A DNA stretch of 64,000 nucleotides from Bog-473 sp963751335 (GCA_963751335.1 CAVVUB010000009.1:1-64000); one strand, 5' to 3'; positions 1-9,008 are shown, counted from the stretch's first letter. Program-made: numbers and translations. The notes: generated by a model not told the origin, from the sequence alone.

Positions 1-78
1 GAGCAGCGCTCCCGCCTCGGCCACGGTGTCGACCAGGCAATCCTCACGCTCCGCCGGTGCCGAGGTGGTGGTGTCCAT
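1..78 (-). CDS. Unknown protein, N-terminal 26 codons only
   Basis: An ATG at position 78 on the minus strand opens a frame that stays open to the window edge. It begins MDTTTSAPAE and is rich in Ala, Glu and Thr. A strong Shine-Dalgarno (GGAGG) lies 6 bases upstream of the ATG, which is the main support. Too little is visible to assign a family. It is transcribed away from the IS30 element, which begins about 40 bp upstream. Confidence 0.5.
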   Translation of the reverse strand, partial: MDTTTSAPAEREDCLVDTVAEAGALL

Positions 79-116
79 GACGGCCCTCCTTGGGAAAAGG
101 AATCTCCTCTCCTACG

Positions 117-1380
117 TGTAATTGGGGGCGGGTTCAAGGGGTCCCCGCAACGTTCGGCGAGTCGGCGACAGTGTCGATATCCGATCGGAGGTTGCGGTTG
201 TGAAGATGACGGAGGAGCAGCGAGAGAAGGTTCGTCGCCTGAGAAGTGAGGGCATGACCCTCGTCGAAGTGGCGCGCATGGTGGGTTGTTCTCTTAAGTC
301 GGCGTCGCGGGTACACGTGGGCCCGATGAGAGAGGAGAAGGGCATCAAGGCCTGGTATCCGGGCTGTCGTCGTCTCTCTTATGAAGATCGCGAGCAGATC
401 GCCTATGGACTCGCTCGCCGTGAGTCGCTCAGTGCGATCGCGCAGCGCCTGGGTCGTTCGAACTCGACGATCTCACGCGAGGTCAAGGCCAATGGCGGCC
501 GAAGGATCTATCGAGCCTTTTCCGCCCACAATCGGGCGTATCGCATGACGAGGCGCCCCAAGGTGGCCAAGCTCGACTACGGCCCTTTGGCCGAAGTGGT
601 CACTGCCTGGCTCGAGTCGTGGTGGTCTCCTGAGGAAATCGCGCATCGCTTGCCCATCGAGTTCCCACACGATCCGATGATGCGCGTGTCACACGAGACC
701 ATCTACCAGAGCATCTACGTCCAAGGCCGTGGCGAACTGCGTCGTGAGCTGGCTCGATGCCTACGTAGTGGCCGAGCTCAGCGCAAGGGGCGCGGCACGC
801 CCAAGCGCGGCGGCGGCCACATCCAAGGCATGGTGATGATCTCCGAACGCCCGGCTGAGATCGAGGATCGTGCCATCCCCGGACACTGGGAGGGGGACCT
901 GCTCATCGGCAAAGCTGGCCATTCCCAGGTCGGCACCCTCGTGGAACGCACCACGGGTTACCTCACCTTGGTCCATCTCCATGAAGGTCGAGAGGCCGCC
1001 AAGGTCGCCAAGGCCATGGCGAAAACTGTGCGCCGGCTGCCCAACGAGTTCGTTCGTTCCATCACCTGGGACCAAGGTCGCGAGATGGCCCAGCACGCCC
1101 GCTTCTCCGTGGCCACCGGGGTGGCGGTGTATTTCTGTGACCCCCATAGCCCCTGGCAGCGAGCGACCAACGAGAACACCAACGGTTTGTTACGTCAGTA
1201 CTTGCCCAAAGGAATGGACCTCTCCGACCTCACGAGATCCGACCTAGACGCCATCGCCCAGAGCCTCAACGACCGCCCTCGCAAGCGTCTCGGATACATG
1301 AAACCATCGGAGCGGTTCGCCGAGTTTCTTGCATCGACCGCTTGAATGCGCCGGGCAATCCTGCGACCCCAAACCGGACA
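117..1380 (+). mobile_element. IS30-family insertion sequence (tentative limits)
   Basis: The transposase gene is flanked by weakly matching inverted ends. Reading inwards, the left end starts TGTAATTGGGGGCGGG at 117 and the right end starts TGTCCGGTTTGGGGTCG at 1380. The match is imperfect and needs a 2-base offset, so the limits are provisional. No target duplication is evident. The total of about 1.26 kb fits the usual size of IS30 elements (1.0-1.25 kb). Confidence 0.4.
206..1345 (+). CDS. IS30-family transposase
   Basis: This is a DDE transposase that cuts and joins IS ends. The N-terminus carries a helix-turn-helix (EQREKVRRLRSEGMTLVEVA) and a second HTH around LSAIAQRLGRSNSTISREV, the IS30 signature for binding terminal repeats. 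The integrase-fold core shows the first Asp in GHWEGDLLIG, the second in ITWDQG, and the Glu in the NENTNGLLRQYLPKG block that typifies IS30. At about 380 residues it is full length. ATG 206 is chosen because it begins directly before the first HTH; GTG 200 and TTG 122 are in frame. The gene looks intact, so the element may be active. Confidence 0.93.
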   Translation: MTEEQREKVRRLRSEGMTLVEVARMVGCSLKSASRVHVGPMREEKGIKAWYPGCRRLSYEDREQIAYGLARRESLSAIAQRLGRSNSTISREVKANGGRRIYRAFSAHNRAYRMTRRPKVAKLDYGPLAEVVTAWLESWWSPEEIAHRLPIEFPHDPMMRVSHETIYQSIYVQGRGELRRELARCLRSGRAQRKGRGTPKRGGGHIQGMVMISERPAEIEDRAIPGHWEGDLLIGKAGHSQVGTLVERTTGYLTLVHLHEGREAAKVAKAMAKTVRRLPNEFVRSITWDQGREMAQHARFSVATGVAVYFCDPHSPWQRATNENTNGLLRQYLPKGMDLSDLTRSDLDAIAQSLNDRPRKRLGYMKPSERFAEFLASTA

Positions 1381-1607
1381 ACACCAGGTCAGAGGGGCCA
1401 AAATGCAGTCATTCCGGAGGGCTTCGGAAGCCAGTTTTCGACGCCTCCAATGGCGCGGAGAAGACATCGAGGACCGCATCGGCGCGGGCACCTGTCCCCG
1501 TGACGCGATCAGGCGGTCAGAGTCTCGGGCATGTGAGAGCGTGCGGACCGATGGCACTCGGCGAGGCCTCGAGACGCCAGAGAGCGCCGGGATGCCGGGG
1601 CCAGTAC

Positions 1608-1645
1608 GGGTTTACACGATCGGCGCGGGGATGATGCTTTACACA
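1608..1645 (+). repeat. Left terminal inverted repeat of IS481-like element
   Basis: This segment matches the reverse complement of 3488-3522 with small gaps. It lies just outside the transposase stop codon at 1639, overlapping it by a few bases, as is usual in compact IS elements. Confidence 0.65.
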
Positions 1646-3430
1646 TCCCTAGGAAACGTAGGCGGCTTTCCGGTGGCTTTGAAGCGGTTCACCTCCTTCG
1701 GTGTGTTGCGGGCCACGGTCTTGATTGTGGCCCCTTGGTCCATGACGCGGAGGTATCTCGCTTCGACGAGGACCTCCACGATCTTGCGGCGATGCGCTGA
1801 GCCGACGACGACCTGCTGTCCGCCCACCTTGATGCGGCCGTGGGACGAGACTCGGCGGGCCACCACCAAGGGCTCGGTGCGCAGGTCGATGTTCTCGGCC
1901 ACCCGGGCCCCTTGGAGACGCTGGCGCTTGGCCGGAGGCAGGGCGCAAACAAAGGAGCGGACCATGACCCCGTCGCGCACGACGTGGGCCACGTCGGCTT
2001 CTAAGACGATGTGCACCCGTTCGCCGGCGAAGGGGTAGCCGACACGGAACTGGATGTCGCCGAGCGACACCAAGCCGGCACCGGTGACGGTGCGCTCGAG
2101 CTCCAAGGTGGCATCGGCGGCCCGCAGTCCCGTCGCCGCCGGGGAGCGTGGCGCAGGTCCGGCGCGGACAGCACCTTCGCCTAGGAGTCGGTGCAAGGAG
2201 TTGGTGCTGAGCCTCGAGGGCACGGTTTTGAGATGTGTTCGGTCCAAGGAGACGTGCACCGAGACGGTGTCGGCCCAAAAGCTGACCTCGCGTCCAGCCC
2301 ACTTGGGTCCGATCCAGACCTGCTGCTCGGAGATCGACAGGTTGCCCGACGGCGGCACCGTCCGGGTGAACTCGACGGCCTCGAGATCGTCTTCGGCCCC
2401 GTTGGGCTCGGGCACGAAGTGCTCGGGTTCCTCGGCAACCGAGATGACCCGGTCGCCGTGAACGATGCGTAGCTCGGCGGGCAGCACCAGATCGGCGACG
2501 GTCTCTGGGCGAGGCACGAACAGGCTGGCCGGGGTGGCCATGTCCAAGGACTGATGCGGCCGGAGCTCGTTGTATTCGCTGCGCCAGGAGTCGAAGACCG
2601 CCTGGGCCTCCCCGATGTCGGCGAAGGGACCGTGGTCTTCGAGCATCTCGCGCATGGTCAGGTGCAGTCGTTCGATCTTGCCTGTCGTCGTCGGGCTGGC
2701 CACCTTGGTGAAGCGCTGGACGATGTCGTTCTCTCGACAGATCCGCTCGAAGAGCGCCTCGCCCATGGTCTTGCGTTTGATCAGCCGGTTGGTGAACTGG
2801 GTGCCGTTATCGCTGAGTACCTCGTCGGGGATGCCATAGGTGCTCATGGCCTGGGCGAAGGCGAGGCAGATCTGGCGCCCGCTGGCCCGGCGCACCACCT
2901 TGGCCAGCACGCAATAGCGCGAATGGTCGTCGATGCCGGTGACGACCTTGAGCTCGGGGCCGCGGCTTGAGCCTGACCCCCGAGATGAAGTCGTGCTGCC
3001 ACAGTTCCATGGAGACGCCGCGCTCCCAACGCACGTAGCTGTCCCTCTTGCGCTTGCGGGGAACCGGCACGATGAGGTGGTTGCGCACCAGGACCCGATA
3101 GATCGGTCGATCGCGGCCGGCACCGGGTCGATGCCGTCTTGTCCGAGCCAATAGGCCAGGGTCCGGGGTCCCCAGCGCCGGTGGTTGCGCCGCATCTCGC
3201 AGATCGCCGCCTCCACTCTCGGGTCGAGGCGAAGGGGGCTCGAGCGTGGCGTCGTGGGCTGGTCCAGCAGCGCCCCGATGCCGCCCGAGCGATAGTGCCG
3301 GATCCATCGATGCACCGCCCTGACGGGAGACCCCATAGCGCTCGGCCACTTCGGTGACCGGGATATGGGCCCCGAGGACTTCCATGACTGCCTGATACCG
3401 CTGCTCCATGACGCTCAGCTCCACCAGCAC
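1639..3430 (-). pseudogene. IS481-family transposase with Mu-type C-terminal extension, frameshifted
   Basis: Reading from GTG 3430 the protein starts VELSVMEQRYQAV and carries an N-terminal HTH (VTEVAERYGVSRQ). The frame then changes near 3320, near 3112 and near 2965. Each change is one base, two of them clearly in a GGG or GG run. Joining the three switches restores a continuous product: HTH, VHRWIRHYRSGG, IYRVLVRNHLIVP, then the integrase core with TGIDDHSRY (Asp), EVLSDNGTQFTN (Asp) and TGKIERLH (Glu). About 270 further residues form a beta-rich C-terminal domain like that of Mu and other long IS481 transposases. All catalytic residues survive; only the frame is broken. Confidence 0.85.
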
Positions 3431-3487
3431 CGGTCGCCATCCCTTCGTCCGTCCGAATCGACGTCGAAGAGTTCAATCCGTCAGCAG

Positions 3488-3522
3488 CTGTCACGCATGT
3501 GTCCACGCCGAGGTGTAACCCG
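3488..3522 (-). repeat. Right terminal inverted repeat of IS481-like element
   Basis: Reverse complement of this segment matches the left end at 1608-1645. It sits about 60 bp upstream of the transposase start at 3430, the expected position for a left-hand (promoter-side) IS end. Confidence 0.65.
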
Positions 3523-3664
3523 TCTGTCCGGGCCCGACAAGGTGTTGCGTGGACCGGTTGAGACCGCCTCTCTACTTCTTCAAGCCGCCATGCCGTCAGC
3601 GGCGAACCATTTGTGCTCGAGGCTGGGTCACCAATCTGTGACGAGTTCCTCTATCTGAGCGAGA

Positions 3665-4285
3665 TCAACCCGACGCTTGGCCAGCGTTGCCAGCCGCACG
3701 GGTTCGTTTGGCCGGAGTCAATGCCAGGGCGAGGACCACGAGGAGGCCCCAGACGAGGAACCACGGATCCCAGAGGTAGGTGTGCCAGACCAAGGCGCGC
3801 CGGTCGGTGGCCCTTCCCAGATGGATGACGCCGGCTTGTACCAGTAGACCCGCCGAGGTGAAGACGAATCCGTAGAGGGTCAGTACCGCGCCTTCTGCCC
3901 ACGCCAACAACCTGAGTCGGCCGTGCCATTTCGAGGGCGGTGCGGGGCGGCGGAGGTAGAAGGGAAGTAGTGCACCTACACCTTTGAGGACGACCGCGGC
4001 CCACACGGCCATCACCACGGTGGTGCTTTGATCTGCGGTGACCAGCGAGGAGCTGACAGTGGCGAGGAGCCACGTGCCGCCGAGTGCCCAGTAGGCGCTG
4101 ATCGCCACATACGCCAGGCCGGCGACCAACGCTGCCGCGGCCGCAGCCAGTCCGAGTTGATGACGGATATCAGGTGCGTCCAGCTCGCGAGATGAGCGGT
4201 CCGACGCTCTCGCAGCGGCATTCGAGCCAGGTGTCAATGAAGTTCCTACTGCACCATTGACGAGAATCATTAATCGTCCAGGCAC
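3665..4285 (-). CDS. DUF3995-family membrane protein
   Basis: A 206-residue integral membrane protein with about five hydrophobic segments. The AYWALGGTW motif in the first helix and the GALLPFYLRR loop are characteristic of the DUF3995 family, whose function is unknown. A cytoplasmic N-terminal stretch of about 45 residues precedes the first helix. The GTG start at 4285 directly abuts the TGA of the small upstream gene (4286-4405), so the two are probably translationally coupled. ATG 4270 (MILVNG) is an alternative start. It lies downstream of the HxlR regulator gene on the same strand and may be in its operon. Confidence 0.75.
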   Translation of the reverse strand: MPGRLMILVNGAVGTSLTPGSNAAARASDRSSRELDAPDIRHQLGLAAAAAALVAGLAYVAISAYWALGGTWLLATVSSSLVTADQSTTVVMAVWAAVVLKGVGALLPFYLRRPAPPSKWHGRLRLLAWAEGAVLTLYGFVFTSAGLLVQAGVIHLGRATDRRALVWHTYLWDPWFLVWGLLVVLALALTPAKRTRAAGNAGQASG

Positions 4286-4405
4286 TCACAAGTCACGAGT
4301 GTCACGGTCTCGCTGACTGCGCAGTTGATAGATGGTCAACCCCAGCGAGACCCCAGCGACCGTCAGGGCGAGTCCGGCCAGGCCGAAAGCGAGCCAGGCG
4401 GTCAT
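4286..4405 (-). CDS. Small single-helix membrane peptide (39 aa)
   Basis: This short frame starts at ATG 4405 and encodes MTAWLAFGLAGLALTVAGVS followed by a few more hydrophobic residues and a charged tail (LRSQRDRDTRDL). The pattern is one transmembrane helix with a basic and acidic cytoplasmic end. Its TGA abuts the GTG of the DUF3995 gene with no gap, which argues for coupled translation and against a chance frame. I do not recognise the family; size and layout resemble small accessory peptides such as CcmD, but nothing here links it to cytochrome maturation. Confidence 0.5.
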   Translation of the reverse strand: MTAWLAFGLAGLALTVAGVSLGLTIYQLRSQRDRDTRDL

Positions 4406-4525
4406 GACCAAGATCTCCCGTCGGCGTGTCTCGCCACATCGCGGCGATCGGGATCGAGCTTCACGTTGTTCCTCCAGTGCTGGTTCTCACGGCTTCGCCA
4501 CCTCCGCTTCACGCAACCTTGCGGA

Positions 4526-5194
4526 TTACTGAGCAGAGACAGCGTTGGCGACAGAGGCGTCTGCGCGGTCTCGGCGCAACCGAGTCAACACAGCGACCCT
4601 TCCTGTCAGCGTCAGACCCGCAGCCTTGGCTTCTTTGACGCTCAAACGACCCGAGAGGGTTCCCAAGATGAGATGTGGGGGCCCAGCAAGTTCAAGATCA
4701 GGGGATTCAACTCTGCCAGGTCGCGTTCGGATTCCGTCTTGCGAGGCCTCGATGACGGCCGGGTAGTCCTCTGGACTGAGCTGTATGGAGACCGGAGGCC
4801 CATCTGGGGCGCGGTCTTTTAGAAACATCGAGACCGGACGCTTGAACCAGTGACTGCGGAATTGATCTGTTTCGTCTTTTTCAGACATGAAACGAGCACC
4901 CCATATCCCGAGCGCGTCGAGTACCGGCTCGAGGTCTGCTCCTGTATCGGTCAGGTGGTACAGCGTGGCAGCGACGGGCGGCGGAACCGGCTCACGCCAA
5001 ACGATGCCGGATTCCTCTAAAGAGGCCAATCGGTCGGCCAGGAGGTTGGTCGCAATTCCAGGTAGCCCACTCATCAGGTCGGTGTAACGACACGGACCTT
5101 GGCTCACGAGCTCTCTGATGATGAGCAGGGTCCAACGATCACCCACAGCATCGAGCGCCTTGGCCACCGCGCAGTAGTGGTTGTACGACTTCAT
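4526..5194 (-). CDS. HxlR-family transcriptional regulator
   Basis: The N-terminal 110 residues are a winged helix of the HxlR type: CAVAKALDAVGDRWTLLIIR, then LVSQGPCRYTDL and a GI-VWREPVPPPVAATLYHLT wing. The C-terminal half is an SCP2-like or ligand-binding extension (LSGRLSVKEAKAAGLTLTG), seen in longer HxlR proteins. HxlR proteins usually sense electrophiles, oxidants or phenolics and control neighbouring detoxification genes. ATG 5194 begins at the canonical Cys-containing start (MKSYNHYCAVAKALD). A CATACT hexamer ends 6 bases before this ATG, so the transcript may be leaderless. A perfect inverted repeat lies just upstream. The target could be its own gene and the divergent DUF302 block. 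Confidence 0.9.
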   Translation of the reverse strand: MKSYNHYCAVAKALDAVGDRWTLLIIRELVSQGPCRYTDLMSGLPGIATNLLADRLASLEESGIVWREPVPPPVAATLYHLTDTGADLEPVLDALGIWGARFMSEKDETDQFRSHWFKRPVSMFLKDRAPDGPPVSIQLSPEDYPAVIEASQDGIRTRPGRVESPDLELAGPPHLILGTLSGRLSVKEAKAAGLTLTGRVAVLTRLRRDRADASVANAVSAQ

Positions 5195-5216
5195 GCCGCC
5201 AGTATGCCAGATGTCG

Positions 5217-5254
5217 ACTTGAGAATCAACAGTAAGGACTTGACTTTCTCAAGT
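5217..5254. promoter_or_regulatory. Candidate HxlR operator, 9-bp inverted repeat
   Basis: ACTTGAGAA at 5217-5225 is the exact reverse complement of TTCTCAAGT at 5246-5254. The repeat lies in the divergent region between the HxlR gene (start 5194) and DUF302 (start 5426). It contains TTGACT at 5240, a possible -35 for rightward transcription. Position and symmetry suggest an autoregulatory operator; binding by this HxlR protein is inference. Confidence 0.5.
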
Positions 5255-5425
5255 TCCGTGGTAAAACAGCAGGCGTGTCCAATAAGGCCCGGGTTTGTCA
5301 GTCCACTACGGGCGGCCGCGTTGGCCCGCCATCTCGAGACGGCTCCGGTGCTCGCCGTCACCCTCTTGACGCATTCATCCGGCCGCTAGCTCGGGCCAGC
5401 AAGCACACGATCTCCCTGGAGGAAC

Positions 5426-5914
5426 GTGACCACCATTAGTTATCAGGCAACCCGCCTGATCCACGACAGCGCCGTCGATTTCGAAGAGACCCGCCGCCGG
5501 TTCGACGAACAGGTGCCGTTGCTCGATCCGCTACTCACTCTCCGACTCGTCCTCGATCAAGCAACGTGGCGTGACGTCGAGGCTCTCGTGGATCGCACTG
5601 TTGGCCCAACAGGCTTCGTCGCCCTTGCGCGAGTCGATCAGGGAGCTCTGTTCAGCCTGAGCGGCGATCCGGTCCAGGCGACGCTGTATCTCGTCGGGAA
5701 CCCGGTGATTGCTCGCAAGATCCTCGCGGTCGAGCCGGCGGCGGGTCTCTATGCACCTTTCCGCGTGGCGGTCTACCGAGACGCCATGGGCGCGCATGTC
5801 GCCTACGACCAACCATCAAGCGTATTCGCGTCGTTTGGTTCCGACGCGATCGACGCGATCGCTCGTGAACTCGACGAGAAGATTCGAAACTCAGCGGAGA
5901 CGTCGTGTCGGTGA
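5426..5914 (+). CDS. DUF302-domain protein
   Basis: A 162-residue soluble protein from GTG 5426, preceded by a GGAGG Shine-Dalgarno 7 bases upstream. Residues 55-150 match the DUF302 pattern: a GFVALARVDQGALFSLSG segment, LYLVGNPVIARKILAVEP, AGLYAPFRVAVYRD, and a Tyr-rich strand (HVAYDQPSS) near the end. DUF302 domains form an alpha/beta sandwich of unknown function, often found with redox or detoxification genes. It is divergent from the HxlR gene and is the first gene of the rightward block. No signal peptide or membrane segment is visible. Confidence 0.8.
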   Translation: MTTISYQATRLIHDSAVDFEETRRRFDEQVPLLDPLLTLRLVLDQATWRDVEALVDRTVGPTGFVALARVDQGALFSLSGDPVQATLYLVGNPVIARKILAVEPAAGLYAPFRVAVYRDAMGAHVAYDQPSSVFASFGSDAIDAIARELDEKIRNSAETSCR

Positions 5915-6172
5915 CGACGATGCTCGGCGACCATCACTGCTTCTACATGCGCACTGGTGTCGCGATTCGCCGGTTCGGCCCCCATGCGACTGACAGTCGG
6001 ATCACAGAACGATGTCAGATTGCGACTTTTGAAAGAGGAGACACACGATGAACACTCAATCCGATTTGATCGGAACCAGAAATGAGGACCACAGCGCGCC
6101 GATCGCTGGACGACATCGTGGCCCCGTCGATCCTCACAGAGGGACTCCCAAACGGCGTGGCGGTTCGCCGCG

Positions 6173-7177
6173 GTGGTGGTCGCGGCTCTCACGAGCTTCG
6201 TGGCGATTGTCGCGGCGAGCATCGTTGTCGCCGTACCGGCGACCGCAATCGGCCATCCAGCCGTCACAGCACCGTCAGACTCAAGGCTGGTGTGGATCCC
6301 GCGTGCTGGGTACCGGATTGCCGCCTATGTGCAGCCCGGTCGCGGCCCCGCGATCGTGCTCTGCCATGGGTTCCCGGACAACCACCATCTCTACGATCGA
6401 GTCGTCCCCTTGCTCAAGGGACACGAGGTCGTGACCTTTGATTTCCTCGGCTGGGGAAGGTCAAGCAAGCCCTCCCACTATTCGTACACCTTCGCCGGCC
6501 AAGAGGGGGATCTGAACGCGGTGATCCAAGGCCTCCACCTCGGCCGGGTCGTCTTCGTGGCGCACGACGCCAGCGTGCCGGCGGTGCTCAACTGGGCTCT
6601 TGATCACCCCGGTCAGACCGCTTCGATCATCCTTTCGAACGGCTTCTACGCTCCAGTCGCTGCAACCGGGCCTCCCGCTCTTGCAACAATCTTCGCGCTA
6701 GGCCAGTACCCGAACACGTCCCCGCTCGGACCGCTTCCGCCCGGCACCGCCTACGGACTCAACAGTCTGATGAACGGCCTGTCAACCGATTCCCGCCTGC
6801 TCGATGATCTGCTCACCTGGCAGGAGTCGACCTTTGACGGCAACCGCACCATTGCGCGGGAGTTCGCGCCTCTGTTCACGCAGCAGTTCCTCGCCAAACC
6901 CAGCACACTCGGGCCGCTTCGCTCGCTCGCGGGCAACATCATCTACGCAGTCGGCAGCTACGACGCTGCCCGCGTCCCAAGCCTCAAATCCCTCACCATG
7001 CCCGTTCATATCATCTGGGGCGCCCAGGATCCCGATCTCAGTCTCAATCTCGCCGATGCCCTGCATCAAGAGATTCCGGATAGCACGCTGACAGTCTTCC
7101 CCAACGCGCATCACAACCTGATGCTCGACGATCCAACGCAATTCGCCGCAGCAATCAGATCTGCGGCAACCGGATAG
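6173..7177 (+). CDS. Exported alpha/beta hydrolase, haloalkane dehalogenase-like
   Basis: After a hydrophobic export signal (VVVAALTSFVAIVAAS... ending near PATA), the protein has the alpha/beta-hydrolase fold: oxyanion motif CHGFPDNHHLYD, strand VVTFDFLGWGRSS, nucleophile elbow VFVAHDASVP and catalytic His in NAHHNLML. The nucleophile is Asp, as in haloalkane dehalogenases and epoxide hydrolases rather than esterases. GTG 6173 begins inside the signal peptide. A well-placed ATG at 6048 with a GAGGAG site lies in another frame and would reach this one only through a frameshift near 6140, so the true N-terminus may be broken. It is a paralogue of the cytoplasmic hydrolase at 9009-9890. Confidence 0.82.
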   Translation: MVVAALTSFVAIVAASIVVAVPATAIGHPAVTAPSDSRLVWIPRAGYRIAAYVQPGRGPAIVLCHGFPDNHHLYDRVVPLLKGHEVVTFDFLGWGRSSKPSHYSYTFAGQEGDLNAVIQGLHLGRVVFVAHDASVPAVLNWALDHPGQTASIILSNGFYAPVAATGPPALATIFALGQYPNTSPLGPLPPGTAYGLNSLMNGLSTDSRLLDDLLTWQESTFDGNRTIAREFAPLFTQQFLAKPSTLGPLRSLAGNIIYAVGSYDAARVPSLKSLTMPVHIIWGAQDPDLSLNLADALHQEIPDSTLTVFPNAHHNLMLDDPTQFAAAIRSAATG

Positions 7178-7337
7178 ATGGGTCACAGCGAGAGCGTGCC
7201 GCCATTACCGAAGAGTTCACATGTTGAAGAGCCGGCTGTCGGAGCTGGCCCTGAACAGAAGGAGAGAGTGAAGCCATGAGTGCCAGTCCTACAACCGTCT
7301 ACAACGCAACGATCTCACGGAGATTAAGGAGCGCATC

Positions 7338-8963
7338 ATGATGGCGCCTATCGATATGCCGTCGGCTCGGAGCCGGCTGGGCATCATCGTGGCTCTTTGT
7401 CTCGCCGCCTTCATCATCAGTGTGGACGTCACCATCGTGAACGTCGCCTTGCCCACTCTGGTGCGGAGCCTGGGCGCCTCGACAACGCAGCTGCAATGGG
7501 TCGTCGACGCCTACAGCCTCGTCTTTGCCGCCCTGGTGCTGGCCGCGGGCAGCATGAGCGATCGCCAGGGTCGAAAGGGCACACTGCTTCTTGGCCTGGC
7601 GGTCTTCGCCTCAGGGAGCCTGGCCGGCGCGCTCGTCAGCACCACGCCAGAGCTCATCGCCGCTCGGGCCGTGATGGGACTCGGAGCTGCGCTCATGTTC
7701 CCCTCCACGCTCTCCCTCCTTGTGAACGTCTTCACCGAGCGGGGCGAACGCGCCAAAGCCATCGGCCTTTGGGGAGCTACCACTGGAGTCGGGATCGCGA
7801 CCGGCCCAATCGTCGGCGGCTGGCTGCTCGAGCGCTACTGGTGGGGAAGCATCTTCGCCTTCATGGCCCTCATCGCCGTGGCGGTCGCGGTGCTCGTCGT
7901 CGTGGCGGTCCCGACCTCGCGGGACCCGCGGACGCCACGTATCGACTGGTCCGGCCTGGCGCTGTCGAGCGCCGCCATGGCAACCCTCATCTTGGGGGTC
8001 ATCGAGGCACCGGATTGGGGCTGGGGCTCCGCGGCGGCCGTGGCGACCATCAGCGGAGGCATCGCGCTGTTCTTCCTCTTCATCGTCCACGAGAGTCGAA
8101 GTGACCACCCGATGCTCGACGTGGCGCTGTTCCGTAATCCACGCTTCACCGCGGCCAGCGGATCGGTGGCCGTCTCCTTCTTCGCCTTGCAGGGGTTCAT
8201 CTTCTTGGTCACCCAGTACTTCCAGTTCATCAAGACCTTCAGCCCTCTGGGCACCGGAGTACGGCTCCTGCCGGTCGCGGGGTCCGTGGCGGTCGCCTCG
8301 GTCGTTGGGACGAAGCTGGCGGTGCGCATTGGCAACAAGGTCGTCGTCACAGCCGGACTTGTCTCGTTCGCGGTCGGCTTGTTATGGACGGCGACGGTCT
8401 CGGTGTCGACTTCGTACTCGATCATCGTTCTCCAGATGCTCTTCCTCGGCACCGGTATGGGCCTCACCAGCGCGCCGGCCACCGAAGCGATCATGGGGGC
8501 AGTTCCCAAGGCCAAGTCGGGCGTGGGCTCGGCGATGAACGACGCGACCCGGCTCTTCGGTGGCACGCTCGGCGTAGCCATCATCGGCAGCGTCGCGGCA
8601 TCGCTGTATTCGAACCGGCTTGCCGCCACCCTCGCCCCAGCCCTGCCCGCCCGGGCCGTCACTGCAGCCAAAGCCTCTGTTGGCGGGGCGATCATCGCCT
8701 CGCACCAGCTCTCGAAACTCGGCCTCAACCAGGCGTCGGAGGGGCTCGCCCATACGGCCACGAATGCGTTTCTCTTCAGCCTGAGCGGTGGCTGCCTGGT
8801 CGCGGGAGGGGTCACCCTCGCAGGGGCAGTCATGGCCGCCCTGCTGTTGCCGGCGAGGCCGCAACCGTCCGACCAGCTTTCGGACGGAACGATGCAGGAG
8901 CGTGAGATCTCGTTGCCTGCGACCGAGCCTGTCCTGGCCCAACAGGCCGCCAGCCGGACTTGA
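7338..8963 (+). CDS. MFS drug/proton antiporter, DHA2 (14-helix) type
   Basis: A 541-residue transporter with 14 predicted helices. Motif A is DRQGRKGTLL after helix 2, motif D1-like VDVTIVNVALPTL lies in helix 1, and the DHA2 motif C region GATTGVGIATGPIVGG lies in helix 5. Such EmrB/QacA-type pumps export toxic organics with proton influx. Start ATG 7338 follows AAGGAG by 7 bases. It is flanked on both sides by related dehalogenase-like hydrolases, so it may export their substrate or product. The C-terminal 40 residues are a hydrophilic tail. Confidence 0.92.
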   Translation: MMAPIDMPSARSRLGIIVALCLAAFIISVDVTIVNVALPTLVRSLGASTTQLQWVVDAYSLVFAALVLAAGSMSDRQGRKGTLLLGLAVFASGSLAGALVSTTPELIAARAVMGLGAALMFPSTLSLLVNVFTERGERAKAIGLWGATTGVGIATGPIVGGWLLERYWWGSIFAFMALIAVAVAVLVVVAVPTSRDPRTPRIDWSGLALSSAAMATLILGVIEAPDWGWGSAAAVATISGGIALFFLFIVHESRSDHPMLDVALFRNPRFTAASGSVAVSFFALQGFIFLVTQYFQFIKTFSPLGTGVRLLPVAGSVAVASVVGTKLAVRIGNKVVVTAGLVSFAVGLLWTATVSVSTSYSIIVLQMLFLGTGMGLTSAPATEAIMGAVPKAKSGVGSAMNDATRLFGGTLGVAIIGSVAASLYSNRLAATLAPALPARAVTAAKASVGGAIIASHQLSKLGLNQASEGLAHTATNAFLFSLSGGCLVAGGVTLAGAVMAALLLPARPQPSDQLSDGTMQEREISLPATEPVLAQQAASRT

Positions 8964-9008
8964 GAGACAGCGCGCCTCTAGAGAGAGGTGCCGTGAAAGG
9001 AGACTGAT

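Larger units (their letters stand above)
1608..3522 (-). mobile_element. IS481-family insertion sequence with terminal inverted repeats
   Basis: About 1.9 kb bounded by inverted repeats that I aligned by eye. The left end (from 1608, plus strand) reads GGGTTTACACGATCGGCG. The right end, read on the minus strand from 3522, reads GGGTTACACCTCGGCG. Similarity continues for about 35 bases into each end (ATGC then TTACA or TGACA). The transposase fills the interval on the minus strand. No target-site duplication is obvious, and the transposase is frameshifted, so the copy is probably dead unless the indels are sequencing errors. Confidence 0.75.

Noticed and set aside
1346..2038. 230-codon frame on the plus strand after the IS30 transposase
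   Set aside because: Runs into and antisense to the IS481 transposase; no ribosome site or domain.
7835..8833. 332-codon open frame on the minus strand
   Set aside because: It lies wholly antisense to a clear 14-helix MFS gene and is Arg/Ala/Pro/Thr-rich, as expected of a GC-rich shadow frame.
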